From contig NZ_LMFZ01000048.1 in NCBI RefSeq assembly GCF_001427305.1, forward strand, positions 63,355-127,354: a stretch of DNA of 64,000 nt. The letters are read 5' to 3'. Made by a program: the position numbers and the translations under genes. A model generated the notes under the pieces. It did no database searches, was not told the DNA's origin, and saw only the letters and a program-made list of their open reading frames with translations. Within the stretch, counting starts at the first letter, position 1, and each line of letters begins with the position of its first letter. Shown one piece after another: positions 43,410 to 52,626 of this stretch. Source of the stretch: Duganella sp. Root1480D1 (GTDB lineage: Bacteria; Pseudomonadota; Gammaproteobacteria; Burkholderiales; Burkholderiaceae_D).

Positions 43410-44687
43410 TTACGCCAGGCGCAGGCGGCGCGTGTGGAAATCGAATTCATAAATCTCCCCGTAACGGCCCCATTCGACGGCGGTGCGCATGATGCGGCGC
43501 GCCTCCTCGGGTTCATTCGATTCCAGTAGCGGCGACAGCACCTGTTCTTCCGGCAGCGCTCCGTCTGCGGAGGCTCGCAGCATGCTGTAAATGTGTTGCG
43601 GCAGAGTGACGTGCGCCAGCAGCTGGCGGCCGAAGATGGCTTGGCGCCCGGCATGGTCGGCGGCTTCATAGCGCCGGCCTAGTGTGGTCATGGTAATGTC
43701 GCCGCCTTCCACCGTGGCCAGGCCGAGCTGGGACAAAGCCTCGCAGGCCGGGAACAGGGCCTCGTCCGGCAGTTCGCTTTCGTCCGATAGGCGCGGCAAG
43801 TCGGCGCGGCCGTTAAAGCCATCCGATGCCAGCAGGGACAGGACTGCTTCGATGCGTTCGATGTCGGCATCGGGCAGGCGGTAGTCGGGGCCAGCCTCGC
43901 GCGCTGGCACCGCAGCGGGCGCGCGCATGGTCATCAGGCCGTATACCTCGTCCACCAGTTGGCGCACGGCGGGGCTGTCCGGGTTGCGCGGGCGTGGCAG
44001 GTCGATGCGGATTTCGGTGCGGATGCGGCCCGGATCGCTGGAGAGCATGATGATCCGGTCGGACATCATCACGGCCTCCTCGATATTGTGCGAAACGACC
44101 AGGATGCCGCGGGTTGGAATGCGGCCGTGATCCCACAGCTCCAGGATGTCGTCGCGCAAAGTCTCGCCAGTCAGCACGTCGAGTGCGGAAAACGCTTCGT
44201 CCATCAGCAGCACGTCCGGATTGGTGACCAGCGCTCGGGCAATGCCTACGCGCTGGCGCATGCCGCCGGACAGCTCGCGCGGCAGGGCGCCTTCAAAGCC
44301 GGACAGGCCCATCAAATCCAGCATGGCCCCGCTGCGTGCTGCGCGTTCGTCCGCAGCCACACCTTGCGCCTCCAGGCCCAGTTCCACATTCTGTTGAACC
44401 GTCAGCCAGGGGAACAGGGCGAACGACTGGAACACCATGGCAATGCCAGGCACAGGTTCCGCCAGCGGCGCACCGCGATACTTGGCAGCGCCGGCATCGG
44501 CCTGCACCAGGCCCGCGATAATGCGCAGCAGGGTCGATTTGCCGGAGCCGGACTTGCCAAGCAGCGCGACGATCTCGCCCGACTCCAGCGCAAAGTCGAC
44601 GCCGTCGAGCACGGTGCGGCTGGCGCCATCGCCAGTGCGGAAGGATTTGCCGACGCCTTGCAGGTCGACCAGGATTTCTTTTTTCAT
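43410..44687 (-). CDS. ABC transporter ATP-binding protein with C-terminal AAA-associated domain
   Basis: 425 residues from the ATG at 44687. Walker A GKSGSGKST, Walker B VLLMDEAFSALD, signature LSGGMRQRVGIARAL: the SsuB/TauB/NrtD nitrate-sulfonate group. The last about 140 residues (ADIERIEAVLSLLASDGFNG, ELPDEALFPACEALSQLGLA, TLPQHIYSMLRASADGALPE) form the AAA-associated C-terminal domain seen with fused permeases. Substrate unknown. ATGA overlap with the permease gene. Confidence 0.88.
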   Translation of the reverse strand: MKKEILVDLQGVGKSFRTGDGASRTVLDGVDFALESGEIVALLGKSGSGKSTLLRIIAGLVQADAGAAKYRGAPLAEPVPGIAMVFQSFALFPWLTVQQNVELGLEAQGVAADERAARSGAMLDLMGLSGFEGALPRELSGGMRQRVGIARALVTNPDVLLMDEAFSALDVLTGETLRDDILELWDHGRIPTRGILVVSHNIEEAVMMSDRIIMLSSDPGRIRTEIRIDLPRPRNPDSPAVRQLVDEVYGLMTMRAPAAVPAREAGPDYRLPDADIERIEAVLSLLASDGFNGRADLPRLSDESELPDEALFPACEALSQLGLATVEGGDITMTTLGRRYEAADHAGRQAIFGRQLLAHVTLPQHIYSMLRASADGALPEEQVLSPLLESNEPEEARRIMRTAVEWGRYGEIYEFDFHTRRLRLA

Positions 44688-46375
44688 GCCTGCTCCTGAT
44701 ACAAACGGCTCCAAACGAAGCGGTTGATTGCCATTACAAATACACACATAACGCCGATGCCGAGGGCGATACGGGGGAAGTCGCCGGCATCGGTCATCTG
44801 CTTCACATAACTGCCCAGACCATGCGCCACCAGCGTGGTTTTGCCCCAGGTGACATATTCGGCCACGATGCTGGCGTTCCACGAACCACCGCAAGCGGTA
44901 ACGGCGCCGGTCACATAGCTCGGGAACACCGCCGGCAGGTAGACCCGCCGCCATTTCAGCCAGCCTTTCAAGCCCAGGTTTGCTGCCGCCAGGCGCAAGT
45001 CGGTAGACAGGGTGGAAGCACCCGCCACGACGTTGAACAGGATGTACCACTGGGTGCCGAACACCATCAGGGGACTGAGCCAGATGTCCGGATTGAGCCC
45101 CAGGTGCAGCACCGAATACACCACCACCGGGAACAGCAGGTTGACCGGGAACGCGGCCAGGAACTGCGCCACCGCCTGGATCTTCTGCGCATAGCGCGGC
45201 CGCAGGCCGATCCACACCGCCACCGGCACCCAGAACAGTGAAGCCAGCGCAATCAGCACCGCCACGCGCGCCAGTGTCGCCAGGCCCAGGCCAAATACGC
45301 CGGCAGCCTCGCGCCAGCCCACCTCGGTATGGATGAAGGCGGCAACGCGGTAGCTGGCCCACACCGCAAGCACCAGCAGCAGGGTATCGGCCGCGCGTGC
45401 TGGCAGGCGCCAGCGGCGCGCAGCCTTTCCGGCGACGGCCGTGTCGACCGGGCGGGCCGGGAACCAGCCGAGGGTCGAACGCATCAGCCTCCAGGCCTTG
45501 CCGGTCAGGCGGCTGGCGATGCGGCTGCGGCGCACCCAGTCCAGCAGCCAGGAACGGCGGCCCACTTCTCCATCCAGCTCTTCAAAGCGGAACTTGTCCG
45601 CCCACACCAGCAAGGGGCGGAAGAACAACTGGTCATACATGACGATGCCGACAAACATGGCGCCGATGGCCCAGGCGATGGCGCGGCCGTTCTCGGCTTC
45701 GATCGCCACCGCGATGTAGGCGCCGATGCCAGGCAGCTTGACGTCCTGGCCGGCGACGGAAATCGCTTCCGCAGCGACCAGGAAGAACCAGCCGCCCGAC
45801 ATTGACATCATCATGTTCCACAATAAGCCAGGCATGGCGAACGGCAGCTCGAGCCGCCAGAAGCGCTGCCAGGCCGACAGGCGGAACATGCGGCTCGCCT
45901 CATGCAGTTCGGCCGGCACGGCGCGCATCGACTGGTACAGGCTGAAGGCCATATTCCAGGCTTGCGAAGTAAAGATCGCGAAAATGGCCGCGCACTCGAC
46001 GCCCATCTGGCTGCCGGGGAACAGGGCGATGAAGGGCGCAATGGCGATCGCCTGGAAACCCAGTACCGGTACCGACTGCAGCACGTCGAGCAGCGGCACC
46101 AGGACTTTTTCAGCCAGCCGGTACTTGGCCGCCACCGCCGCGAACACGAAGGCGAACACCAGCGAAACGCCCAGCGCCGCGAACATGCGCAAAATGGTGC
46201 GCAAAAGATAATAGGGCAGTGCCGCCGGATCGAGGCTGACCGGCATAGGCTGGCCAAGCACGAAGGGACGTGCCATCTGCATGGCGCCATAGGCGACAGC
46301 AATCAACACCGCCAGCACGAGCGGCAACAATGCCCAGTCCCAGCGATTGGGACGCGTAGTGATAGATGCGAACAT
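44684..46375 (-). CDS. Fused double-domain ABC permease
   Basis: 563 residues containing two BPD_transp_1 permease domains in tandem (about 55-270 and 325-560). Each carries an EAA-like loop (ELHEASRMFRLSAWQRFWRL in the first; AAANLGLKGWLKWRRVYLPA in the second). GGAGA lies seven bases before the ATG. It pairs with the downstream ATPase; no binding protein gene is near. The transporter resembles nitrate/sulfonate/bicarbonate systems, but its substrate cannot be read from sequence. Confidence 0.88.
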   Translation of the reverse strand: MFASITTRPNRWDWALLPLVLAVLIAVAYGAMQMARPFVLGQPMPVSLDPAALPYYLLRTILRMFAALGVSLVFAFVFAAVAAKYRLAEKVLVPLLDVLQSVPVLGFQAIAIAPFIALFPGSQMGVECAAIFAIFTSQAWNMAFSLYQSMRAVPAELHEASRMFRLSAWQRFWRLELPFAMPGLLWNMMMSMSGGWFFLVAAEAISVAGQDVKLPGIGAYIAVAIEAENGRAIAWAIGAMFVGIVMYDQLFFRPLLVWADKFRFEELDGEVGRRSWLLDWVRRSRIASRLTGKAWRLMRSTLGWFPARPVDTAVAGKAARRWRLPARAADTLLLVLAVWASYRVAAFIHTEVGWREAAGVFGLGLATLARVAVLIALASLFWVPVAVWIGLRPRYAQKIQAVAQFLAAFPVNLLFPVVVYSVLHLGLNPDIWLSPLMVFGTQWYILFNVVAGASTLSTDLRLAAANLGLKGWLKWRRVYLPAVFPSYVTGAVTACGGSWNASIVAEYVTWGKTTLVAHGLGSYVKQMTDAGDFPRIALGIGVMCVFVMAINRFVWSRLYQEQA

Positions 46376-46565
46376 CAGGCTCTCCGCAAGGATGCGGGCC
46401 CGCGATCGTGCGCGCTTGAATCATCATCCGCTCATGGCAGATGACGGTAGGACAGGAGCCCTGGACGTGATCGTGCCGTTATGCGATGCCGAAGTGAATT
46501 CGGTGACAACTATGACTCGAACAAGTGCCCATGAAAGGGGGCTCCAGAAAATGATAACGGGGCGG

Positions 46566-46595
46566 AGTGTAGGCGGATGTGATACCCCTAGTCAA
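46566..46595 (-). promoter_or_regulatory. Sigma70-type promoter of the ABC operon
   Basis: On the minus strand TTGACT (46590-46595) and TACACT (46566-46571) are 18 bases apart, about 190 bases upstream of the permease ATG. The leader between them and the gene shows no riboswitch I recognise. It lies just after the tRNA-Leu gene on the same strand. Confidence 0.45.
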
Positions 46596-46620
46596 CTTAG
46601 GGAATCACTTAATTTGAGAG

Positions 46621-46704
46621 TGCCCCGGGCCGGAATCGAACCGGCACGGCCTTGCGGCCAACGGATTTTAAGTCCGGTGTGTCTACCAATTTCACCACCG
46701 GGGC
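46621..46704 (-). tRNA. tRNA-Leu (anticodon TAA)
   Basis: 84-nt gene on the minus strand. Acceptor stem GCCCCGG pairs with CCGGGGC; D-arm region GGTGAAATTGGTAGACAC; anticodon loop CTTAAAA with anticodon TAA; long variable arm TTGGCCGCAAGGCCGT, typical of leucine tRNAs; T-arm CCGGTTCGATTCCGG. The discriminator base is A, and CCA is not encoded. Confidence 0.95.
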
Positions 46705-46830
46705 ACCGGTTGGAGCCCGCTATTATGACATGTCTGTTGGTTAACATCCAGTAGTAGCAATTCTGGCAACGCTTGTAATCGCTGCGGAATGTTGTAGCAT
46801 GCTGGTCGCAGAATTCCCTTGAAAGACCCC

Positions 46831-47679
46831 ATGCAAATCAAGATTAATGACGTCCTGCGGGACTATATTGAACCGTTGACCGAGGCCGAGCGCACTGCGC
46901 TGGAACGCAGCCTGCTGGCCGAAGGTTGCCGCGATGCGCTGGTGCTGTGGAACGATGTTCTGGTCGATGGCCATAACCGTTATTCGATCTGCCAGCAGCA
47001 CGGCATTCCTTTCAAAGTCACCCAGAACACGAGCTTCAAGGATATTGAAGACGTGATGCTCTGGATGATCGACAACCACCTGGGCCGCCGCAGCGTGTCG
47101 GACTTCCAGCGTGGCGTGCTGGCTCTGCGCCAGCAGGAAATTCTGGGCAAGCGCGAACAGATCGTGAAGGAGCAGGCCAAGGCGGAAGATGCCGCCATTG
47201 CGCCGCCGGACCCGGAAACCGAGGAACCGGCAGCGCCGCCAAAAGCCAAGGCCAAGCGGGAGGACATCGCCCGCGCCGCGCGCCTGAGCGCCAACACCCT
47301 GGGCCAGATCGAAAAGATCACCCGCAGCGCCACGCCAGAGCTGGTGGATGCCGTGCGTTCCGGCACGATCTCGATCAATGCCGCCGCCACCGTGGCCTCG
47401 CTGTCGGAAGAAGACCAGAAGTCGGCCGTCGCAGGCGGCCGCAAATTCCTGCAGCAGGCGGCCCGTGAGATCCGCGAACAGCGCGCAGCCAACCGTCCGG
47501 CAAAGGCGCCGAAAGAGGATGCGGGCGAGGGCCATTACGAAGCGGCGGAGCGTCCGGCTCCGCTGACCGAGGTGGAAGTATTGCGCCTCGAGATCTCGCA
47601 ACTGAAGGAAAAGAATGCCGCGCTGCGCGCTGAAAACGCCGAACTGCGCGAACGCATTGCACAACTGGTGGAGCAATAA
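46831..47679 (+). CDS. ParB/KorB-like DNA-binding protein
   Basis: 282 residues from the ATG at 46831; a TTG at 46819 is also in frame. N-terminal ParB/sulfiredoxin-like domain (IEPLTEAERTALERSLLAEG, VLWNDVLVDGHNRYSICQQH), then a helical region (REDIARAARLSANTLGQIEK, TISINAAATVASLSEEDQKS) with a helix-turn-helix. It ends in a leucine-zipper-like coiled coil (VLRLEISQLKEKNAALRAEN). No parA is nearby, so a chromosomal regulator role is more likely than partitioning. Starts 127 bases from tRNA-Leu, divergent to it. Confidence 0.8.
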   Translation: MQIKINDVLRDYIEPLTEAERTALERSLLAEGCRDALVLWNDVLVDGHNRYSICQQHGIPFKVTQNTSFKDIEDVMLWMIDNHLGRRSVSDFQRGVLALRQQEILGKREQIVKEQAKAEDAAIAPPDPETEEPAAPPKAKAKREDIARAARLSANTLGQIEKITRSATPELVDAVRSGTISINAAATVASLSEEDQKSAVAGGRKFLQQAAREIREQRAANRPAKAPKEDAGEGHYEAAERPAPLTEVEVLRLEISQLKEKNAALRAENAELRERIAQLVEQ

Positions 47680-47682
47680 AGC

Positions 47683-49884
47683 ATGCTAAAGCTGAATGCC
47701 GCGCTGATCGCGTTCTGTGCCATTCCTGCGATTGCCGCCCCGGCCGCGCCACAGGCGGCGGGGGCACTGAGTCCTGCGGAAGTGCTGCGCCTGCATGCGA
47801 TTGCCAAGCGCGTCACCATCCTGCGCGACAAATGGGGCATTCCGCATATCTATGGCAAGACCGACGCGGATGCGGTATTCGGCATGATGTATGCGCAATC
47901 GGAAGATGATTTCAAGCGCATCGAACTGAATTTCATCAACGCGATGGGCCGCCTGGCGGAAGTGGAGGGCGAGAAGGCGCTGTACCAGGACCTGCGCATG
48001 AAGCTTTTCATCACGCCCGAGCAGCTGAAGGCCCAGTACAAGGCCAGCCCGGACTGGCTGAAGAAGCTGATGATGGGCTGGGCCGATGGCCTGAACTTCT
48101 ACCTGCAAACGCACCCGCAGGTGCAAGCGCGCCTGCTGACCCGCTTCGAGCCCTGGATGGCTCTTAGCTTCAGTGAGGGCAGCATCGGCGGCGACATCGA
48201 ATCCGTCAACATCGAGCAGTTGAAGGCGTTCTACAGCAAGCGCCCGGCGCCAGCCTTGGCCGCCGTTGGCAGCGACCTGGATCATGAACCGCGCGGCTCG
48301 AACGGCTTTGCCATCGCGCCTGCCCTCAGCAATTCGGGCCACGCGCTGTTGATGATCAACCCGCACACCTCGTTCTACTTCCGGCCCGAGATCCACGTGA
48401 ACAGCCAGCAAGGCCTCAATGCCTACGGCGCCGTCACCTGGGGCCAGTTCTTTGTCTACCAGGGCTTCAACGACCGCATCGGCTGGATGCACACTTCCGG
48501 CGGCGGCGACGTCATCGACGAATACCTGGAAACGGTGGTCGAGAAGGACGGCAAGTTCTTCTACCAGTACGGTAAAGAGCTGCGGCCATTCCGCACCGAG
48601 AATGTACGCCTGCCCTATAAAGCTGAAGACGGCAGCATGGCCGAAAAGACCGTGACCGCGTACTTCACCCATCGTGGCCCGGTCGTGCGCGAGCAGAACG
48701 GCAAATGGGTGTCGGTGGCGATGATGAATGAGCCGCTGAAGGCGCTGACGCAATCCTTCATCCGCACCAAGGCGCGCAACTATCCGGCCTTCTACAAGTC
48801 GATGGAGCTGCGTACCAACTCGTCGAACAACACGGTATACGCGGACGCGGACGGCAATATCGCCTATTTCCATGGCAATTTCATGCCGGTGCGCGACCAG
48901 CGTTTTGACTACACCAAGCCGGTCAATGGCGCCGAGCCTGCGACCGACTGGAAAGGCCTGCACCAGGTGCGCGAAACCATCCAGCTGTTCAATCCGAAAA
49001 ATGGCTGGATCCAGAACACCAACAACTGGCCGTTCTCGGCAGCCGGCGCCTACAGCCCGCGCCCTGAAAGTTATCCGGCCTATATGTCGGTCAACCCCGA
49101 AAATGCACGCGGCATCCACGCGGTGCGCGTGCTGCAAGGGAAAAAGGACTTCACTATCGACAGCCTGATCGCAGCCGCTTACGACAGCCAGTTGCCGGCC
49201 TTCGAACCGCTGCTGCCGTTGCTGGTGCGCGCCTATGACGAAGCACCGGCCAGCGACCTCAATAAGGCTGCCGTGATCGAGCAAATCACGCTGCTGCGCG
49301 ACTGGGATATGCGCTATTCGCTGACGTCGGTGCCGACTTCGGTGGCCATCTACTGGCTGCAGGACCAGGTCAAGCAATATGGGCCGGAGGCGAAGGAAAA
49401 GGGTATGCCGGTCCTCGACTACCTGGCGACCCAGCTTACGCCGAAGCAACGGCTGGAAGCGCTGGTGCGCGCCTCGAACAAGCTGGCTTCCGACTTTGGG
49501 AGCTGGAAAACGCCCTGGGGTGAAATCAACCGTTTCCAGCGCCTGACCGGCGACATTGTGCAGCCGTTTGACGACAACAAGCCAAGCATCCCGGTGCCTT
49601 ACGCTTCCGGAAATTTCGGCGCGCTGGCCGCCTACGGCATGACCTCGCAGCAGCGCACCAAGCGCATTTATGGCGAGCGCGGCAATAGCTTCGTGGCAGC
49701 CGTTGAATTCGGCCCGAAGGTGAAGGCCAAGAGCATCCTGGCCGGCGGCGAAAGCGGCGACCCGGCGTCGCCGCACTTCAATGACCAGGCCGAGATGTAT
49801 GCACGCGGCGAATTCAAGGATGTGCTGTTCTATAAAGAAGACATCGAAAGGAACCTGGAGCGCAAGTACCATCCGGGCGAATAA
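47683..49884 (+). CDS. Penicillin acylase-family N-terminal-nucleophile hydrolase
   Basis: 733 residues, periplasmic (signal peptide MLKLNAALIAFCAIPAIA). Precursor layout alpha chain - spacer - beta chain; the nucleophile is Ser206 in RGSNGFAIAPALSNSGHALL. ITILRDKWGIPHIYGKTDAD marks the alpha chain, YADADGNIAYFHGNFMPVRD and NNWPFSAAGAYSPRPESYPA the beta chain. The family cleaves amide side chains of beta-lactams or acyl-homoserine lactones; which one cannot be decided here. Starts three bases after the ParB-like gene. Confidence 0.88.
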   Translation: MLKLNAALIAFCAIPAIAAPAAPQAAGALSPAEVLRLHAIAKRVTILRDKWGIPHIYGKTDADAVFGMMYAQSEDDFKRIELNFINAMGRLAEVEGEKALYQDLRMKLFITPEQLKAQYKASPDWLKKLMMGWADGLNFYLQTHPQVQARLLTRFEPWMALSFSEGSIGGDIESVNIEQLKAFYSKRPAPALAAVGSDLDHEPRGSNGFAIAPALSNSGHALLMINPHTSFYFRPEIHVNSQQGLNAYGAVTWGQFFVYQGFNDRIGWMHTSGGGDVIDEYLETVVEKDGKFFYQYGKELRPFRTENVRLPYKAEDGSMAEKTVTAYFTHRGPVVREQNGKWVSVAMMNEPLKALTQSFIRTKARNYPAFYKSMELRTNSSNNTVYADADGNIAYFHGNFMPVRDQRFDYTKPVNGAEPATDWKGLHQVRETIQLFNPKNGWIQNTNNWPFSAAGAYSPRPESYPAYMSVNPENARGIHAVRVLQGKKDFTIDSLIAAAYDSQLPAFEPLLPLLVRAYDEAPASDLNKAAVIEQITLLRDWDMRYSLTSVPTSVAIYWLQDQVKQYGPEAKEKGMPVLDYLATQLTPKQRLEALVRASNKLASDFGSWKTPWGEINRFQRLTGDIVQPFDDNKPSIPVPYASGNFGALAAYGMTSQQRTKRIYGERGNSFVAAVEFGPKVKAKSILAGGESGDPASPHFNDQAEMYARGEFKDVLFYKEDIERNLERKYHPGE

Positions 49885-49966
49885 GGTACACGTTTGAGAT
49901 AGCGCAAAGTCTTCCCCGCATTAGCTGGCGCACAATGAAGTGACAAACTGCTAATGGGAGGCGGCC

Positions 49967-51277
49967 ATGTCTTCCGATCCTGACGACAACGGCAGCACTG
50001 CATGCCAGCGGATAGAAGAATTCATCTTCGTTCGCGAACTGAATGAAGTCTTCCTGCTGCTTGACCACATCTCCGGACGCTGGGACAAGAGCCTTTACAA
50101 CTTCCACGACCACGACGATGGCGAACCGCACATCGATGAATTGTGCGCCATCGGCTTGTCGCCGCCCGGAAGCGACGAACAGCGCGTGGCGCAGGCGGTC
50201 AAGGTGCTGTGCGCCAAGGACAAGCTGAATGCCGCCGCGCGCCCGGCGACCGGGCTGACCATCGCCTTCACCTTGCTGGTGGTGGGCGAGGACAACCGGC
50301 GCGACTGGCGTAACTGGCTGCGCGACAAAATGTTCGGCAGCGGGGCCGGCGAGAACGGCTCCGCGCACAGCCCTTACTGGGACAAGCCAACGCGCCTTAC
50401 CTTGGCCCGCAATGCCTTCCCGGGCCTGGTTCGGGTGGCCTCCAGTTTCAACTTCCGCATGAAGCTGGTGGTCTACCTGCTGCTGGTTGGACTGGTGTTG
50501 ACCTGCGTCATGTCCTGGCACGTTGCCGGCGGCAGCGCAATCCTGCAACACCTGGATGCGGTCCAGGCGGCGCAAGCCGCACTTTCCAAGGAAATCGAGG
50601 AAGCGGAATTCAAGCACGCTGCCAGTGCCACTGCATCGCCCATGCAGTTTTGCACCGAAGGCGAACGCGCCGGCGTGCCGCAATACCGCAGCACGGACGA
50701 GTACCAGCTTTGTACCCGGCGCAGCCAATTGACGGCGCAGGCCGCCTCGATCAGCATGAACCTGCGCGACTGGCTGGTGCCCTGGCAGGCCTGCTATAGC
50801 ATGTTGGCCCGCCCGTTCGGCCGCATGCCGGAAGGCGGCGTGGTGCAGGCGGTTGCCGCGCCCGCCGAGAAAGAAAGCCGCGTGCAGCGCGCACTGGAAG
50901 AACAGGCGCGCTTGGTCACGCTGGTGGTGGGAACGGCCGTGCTGCCGCTTTGCTACGGCGTGTTGGGCGCAGGCGCCGCCGTGGTGCGGGGCTTATGGGC
51001 AAAGATGCGCGAAAGCCTTCTGTCGCCGCGCGACTTCACGCTGGCGTTGTTGCAGCTTGCGCTCGGCGCCACGATCGGTGCCTGCATCGCGCTGTTCGTG
51101 AACCCTTCCGGCCAGACGCCAGGCAGCGAAATCGGCTTGCTGGGCAATTGGGCGCTCAGCACGTCGGCGCTGTCCTTCATCGCCGGCTTCGGTGTGGAAG
51201 GCGTGTTCGTGGCGCTGGAAAGCCTGGTGCGCCGGGTGTTCAATATTTCCGATCCAGCGCGGCGGCCAAGCGATTAG
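49967..51277 (+). CDS. Hypothetical membrane protein
   Basis: 436 residues, SD GGGAGG. A hydrophilic N-terminal about 160 residues, then TM segments at about 166-186 (LVVYLLLVGLVLTCVMSWHV), 315-340 (LVTLVVGTAVLPLCYGVLGA), 365-385 (FTLALLQLALGATIGACIAL) and about 400-420. A loop with Cys at CTEGERAGVP and LCTRRS lies between TM1 and TM2. Unrecognised. Convergent with the zinc-ribbon gene at 51274-52626, whose stop overlaps it by four bases. Confidence 0.65.
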   Translation: MSSDPDDNGSTACQRIEEFIFVRELNEVFLLLDHISGRWDKSLYNFHDHDDGEPHIDELCAIGLSPPGSDEQRVAQAVKVLCAKDKLNAAARPATGLTIAFTLLVVGEDNRRDWRNWLRDKMFGSGAGENGSAHSPYWDKPTRLTLARNAFPGLVRVASSFNFRMKLVVYLLLVGLVLTCVMSWHVAGGSAILQHLDAVQAAQAALSKEIEEAEFKHAASATASPMQFCTEGERAGVPQYRSTDEYQLCTRRSQLTAQAASISMNLRDWLVPWQACYSMLARPFGRMPEGGVVQAVAAPAEKESRVQRALEEQARLVTLVVGTAVLPLCYGVLGAGAAVVRGLWAKMRESLLSPRDFTLALLQLALGATIGACIALFVNPSGQTPGSEIGLLGNWALSTSALSFIAGFGVEGVFVALESLVRRVFNISDPARRPSD

Positions 51278-52626
51278 CGGGCTTCCAGCACCTCGATGAT
51301 GTGAAAGCCATCTTCCGCCAGGATTGGCGGGCTGATTTCATGGACCGGCAGGCAGAAGGCGGCGCGTTCTACGGCGGCTAGCGCTGTGCCACGGCGGAAG
51401 AAGCCCGGCGGCATGCTGCTTGGGGTTGCGAAAGGATTGCTGAATTGGGGTTCCAGCAATTCAAAGTCGATGCCGTTTTTCCAGTCGTTGCGCAAGGTCA
51501 CGGCACGCTGGTAGGCCAGGCGCAAGGCGCCGTAGCTTGCGGTGGCCGGGCCGGGACCTGGTGCGCCTGGCATCACAATCAATTGGCGTATCCTCACTTC
51601 GCGGCGTACCGCGGAATGCAGGTCGCATTCCATTCGATCCTCGCGGAAGCGTGGGCTGTATGAAATCACGGGAGCCACTTGCATGATCCCGTCGATCGGT
51701 TGCGTTGACCGCCAATTCCAGGCGCCGATCCAGAACGCAATCGCCGCCACCAGGAAGCCGACCGCGATCCGGAACGCCCGGTTGATTCCGCGCTGCGATC
51801 CACGCTCCGAGCTGAAGTCGACCATCGCCAGGTCTGCTGCCGTCATCGGTGCGCGGCCGGTCGCCGCCTGGTGGCGCTCATCGGCGGTCGGCACAAAACG
51901 GGGCGCAGCCGCGGTGGCATCGGCCGTCTCGGGGACTTCATGGCGCAGCACCGGCGCATGGCAATGCGGACACCGGATATCGTGGGTCGGGTCGACAGCG
52001 CCACCACAAGCATGGCATTTGTGCTGCCGGACCTCGGTCGCGACATTCCTGACGATAGTGCCGCCGTCGGCAGCGTGGGTTGCGATGGCGAGGCGCGCCG
52101 GATCGATTACGCCCATCGCCGAATGGCAAGCGGGGCATGCCTCGGCCGGCCGGGCCGGCAAGGGAAAGCCGCAATCGGCGCAAAACAACTCCTTGCCGGC
52201 GCCGGCCAGGGAACGGATGTCGGCCCAGGCCAAAGGGCGGACGAACCCTTTCTCGGCCAAGTACAGGATATAGGTCTGGTAATAGCCGTGTCCATGAGGG
52301 CAATCGAGCTGGCTGGTACGGCCGAAGCGCGTCATATTGACGACGGGCTTCAGGGCGGCGCCGCAAACCGGGCAGGATTGCACACTCGCCAGCGAAACGG
52401 CATGCGCGTGATCGCCATCCGCCTGCATCGCCCCATGGATTTCGCGCACGAATTCGCTGATGCCGGCGCCGGCCAGCCTCACCGATTCGGTGTCGTCGAA
52501 CCACACCAGGCAGCAGTGCGAACAGGTGTCGATCTGCACCCGCCGCTGGTAGTGGCCGGACAAGTCAAGCACCCGCATCGGGCGCTTGCAGTTGCTGCAA
52601 TGACGTTCAGATGGCGTCAAGTGCAT
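51274..52626 (-). CDS. Multi-zinc-ribbon membrane protein
   Basis: 450 residues. Several CxxC ribbons: CSNCKRPMRV and CSHCCLVWFD, CPVCGAALKP, CADCGFPLPA and CPACHSAMGV, CHACGGAVDP and CPHCHAPVLR. One TM helix at about 285-305 (IAVGFLVAAIAFWIGAWNWR), then a C-terminal region of about 145 residues. It may assemble or recognise something at the membrane; no function is known. Its start overlaps the last 20 bases of the gamma-lyase gene on the same strand. Confidence 0.7.
   Translation of the reverse strand: MHLTPSERHCSNCKRPMRVLDLSGHYQRRVQIDTCSHCCLVWFDDTESVRLAGAGISEFVREIHGAMQADGDHAHAVSLASVQSCPVCGAALKPVVNMTRFGRTSQLDCPHGHGYYQTYILYLAEKGFVRPLAWADIRSLAGAGKELFCADCGFPLPARPAEACPACHSAMGVIDPARLAIATHAADGGTIVRNVATEVRQHKCHACGGAVDPTHDIRCPHCHAPVLRHEVPETADATAAAPRFVPTADERHQAATGRAPMTAADLAMVDFSSERGSQRGINRAFRIAVGFLVAAIAFWIGAWNWRSTQPIDGIMQVAPVISYSPRFREDRMECDLHSAVRREVRIRQLIVMPGAPGPGPATASYGALRLAYQRAVTLRNDWKNGIDFELLEPQFSNPFATPSSMPPGFFRRGTALAAVERAAFCLPVHEISPPILAEDGFHIIEVLEAR

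Noticed and set aside
46376..46565. Possible riboswitch in the 190-base leader of the ABC operon
   Set aside because: No consensus of guanidine, molybdate or other known classes could be found by eye; only promoter hexamers are supported.
46621..47679. tRNA-Leu as the attachment site of an integrated island
   Set aside because: No integrase, no direct repeat of the tRNA 3' end and no GC shift were seen beside it.
47686..49872. 728-codon reverse-strand ORF opposite the acylase gene
   Set aside because: The forward frame has the N-terminal nucleophile and family motifs; the reverse translation is low-complexity.
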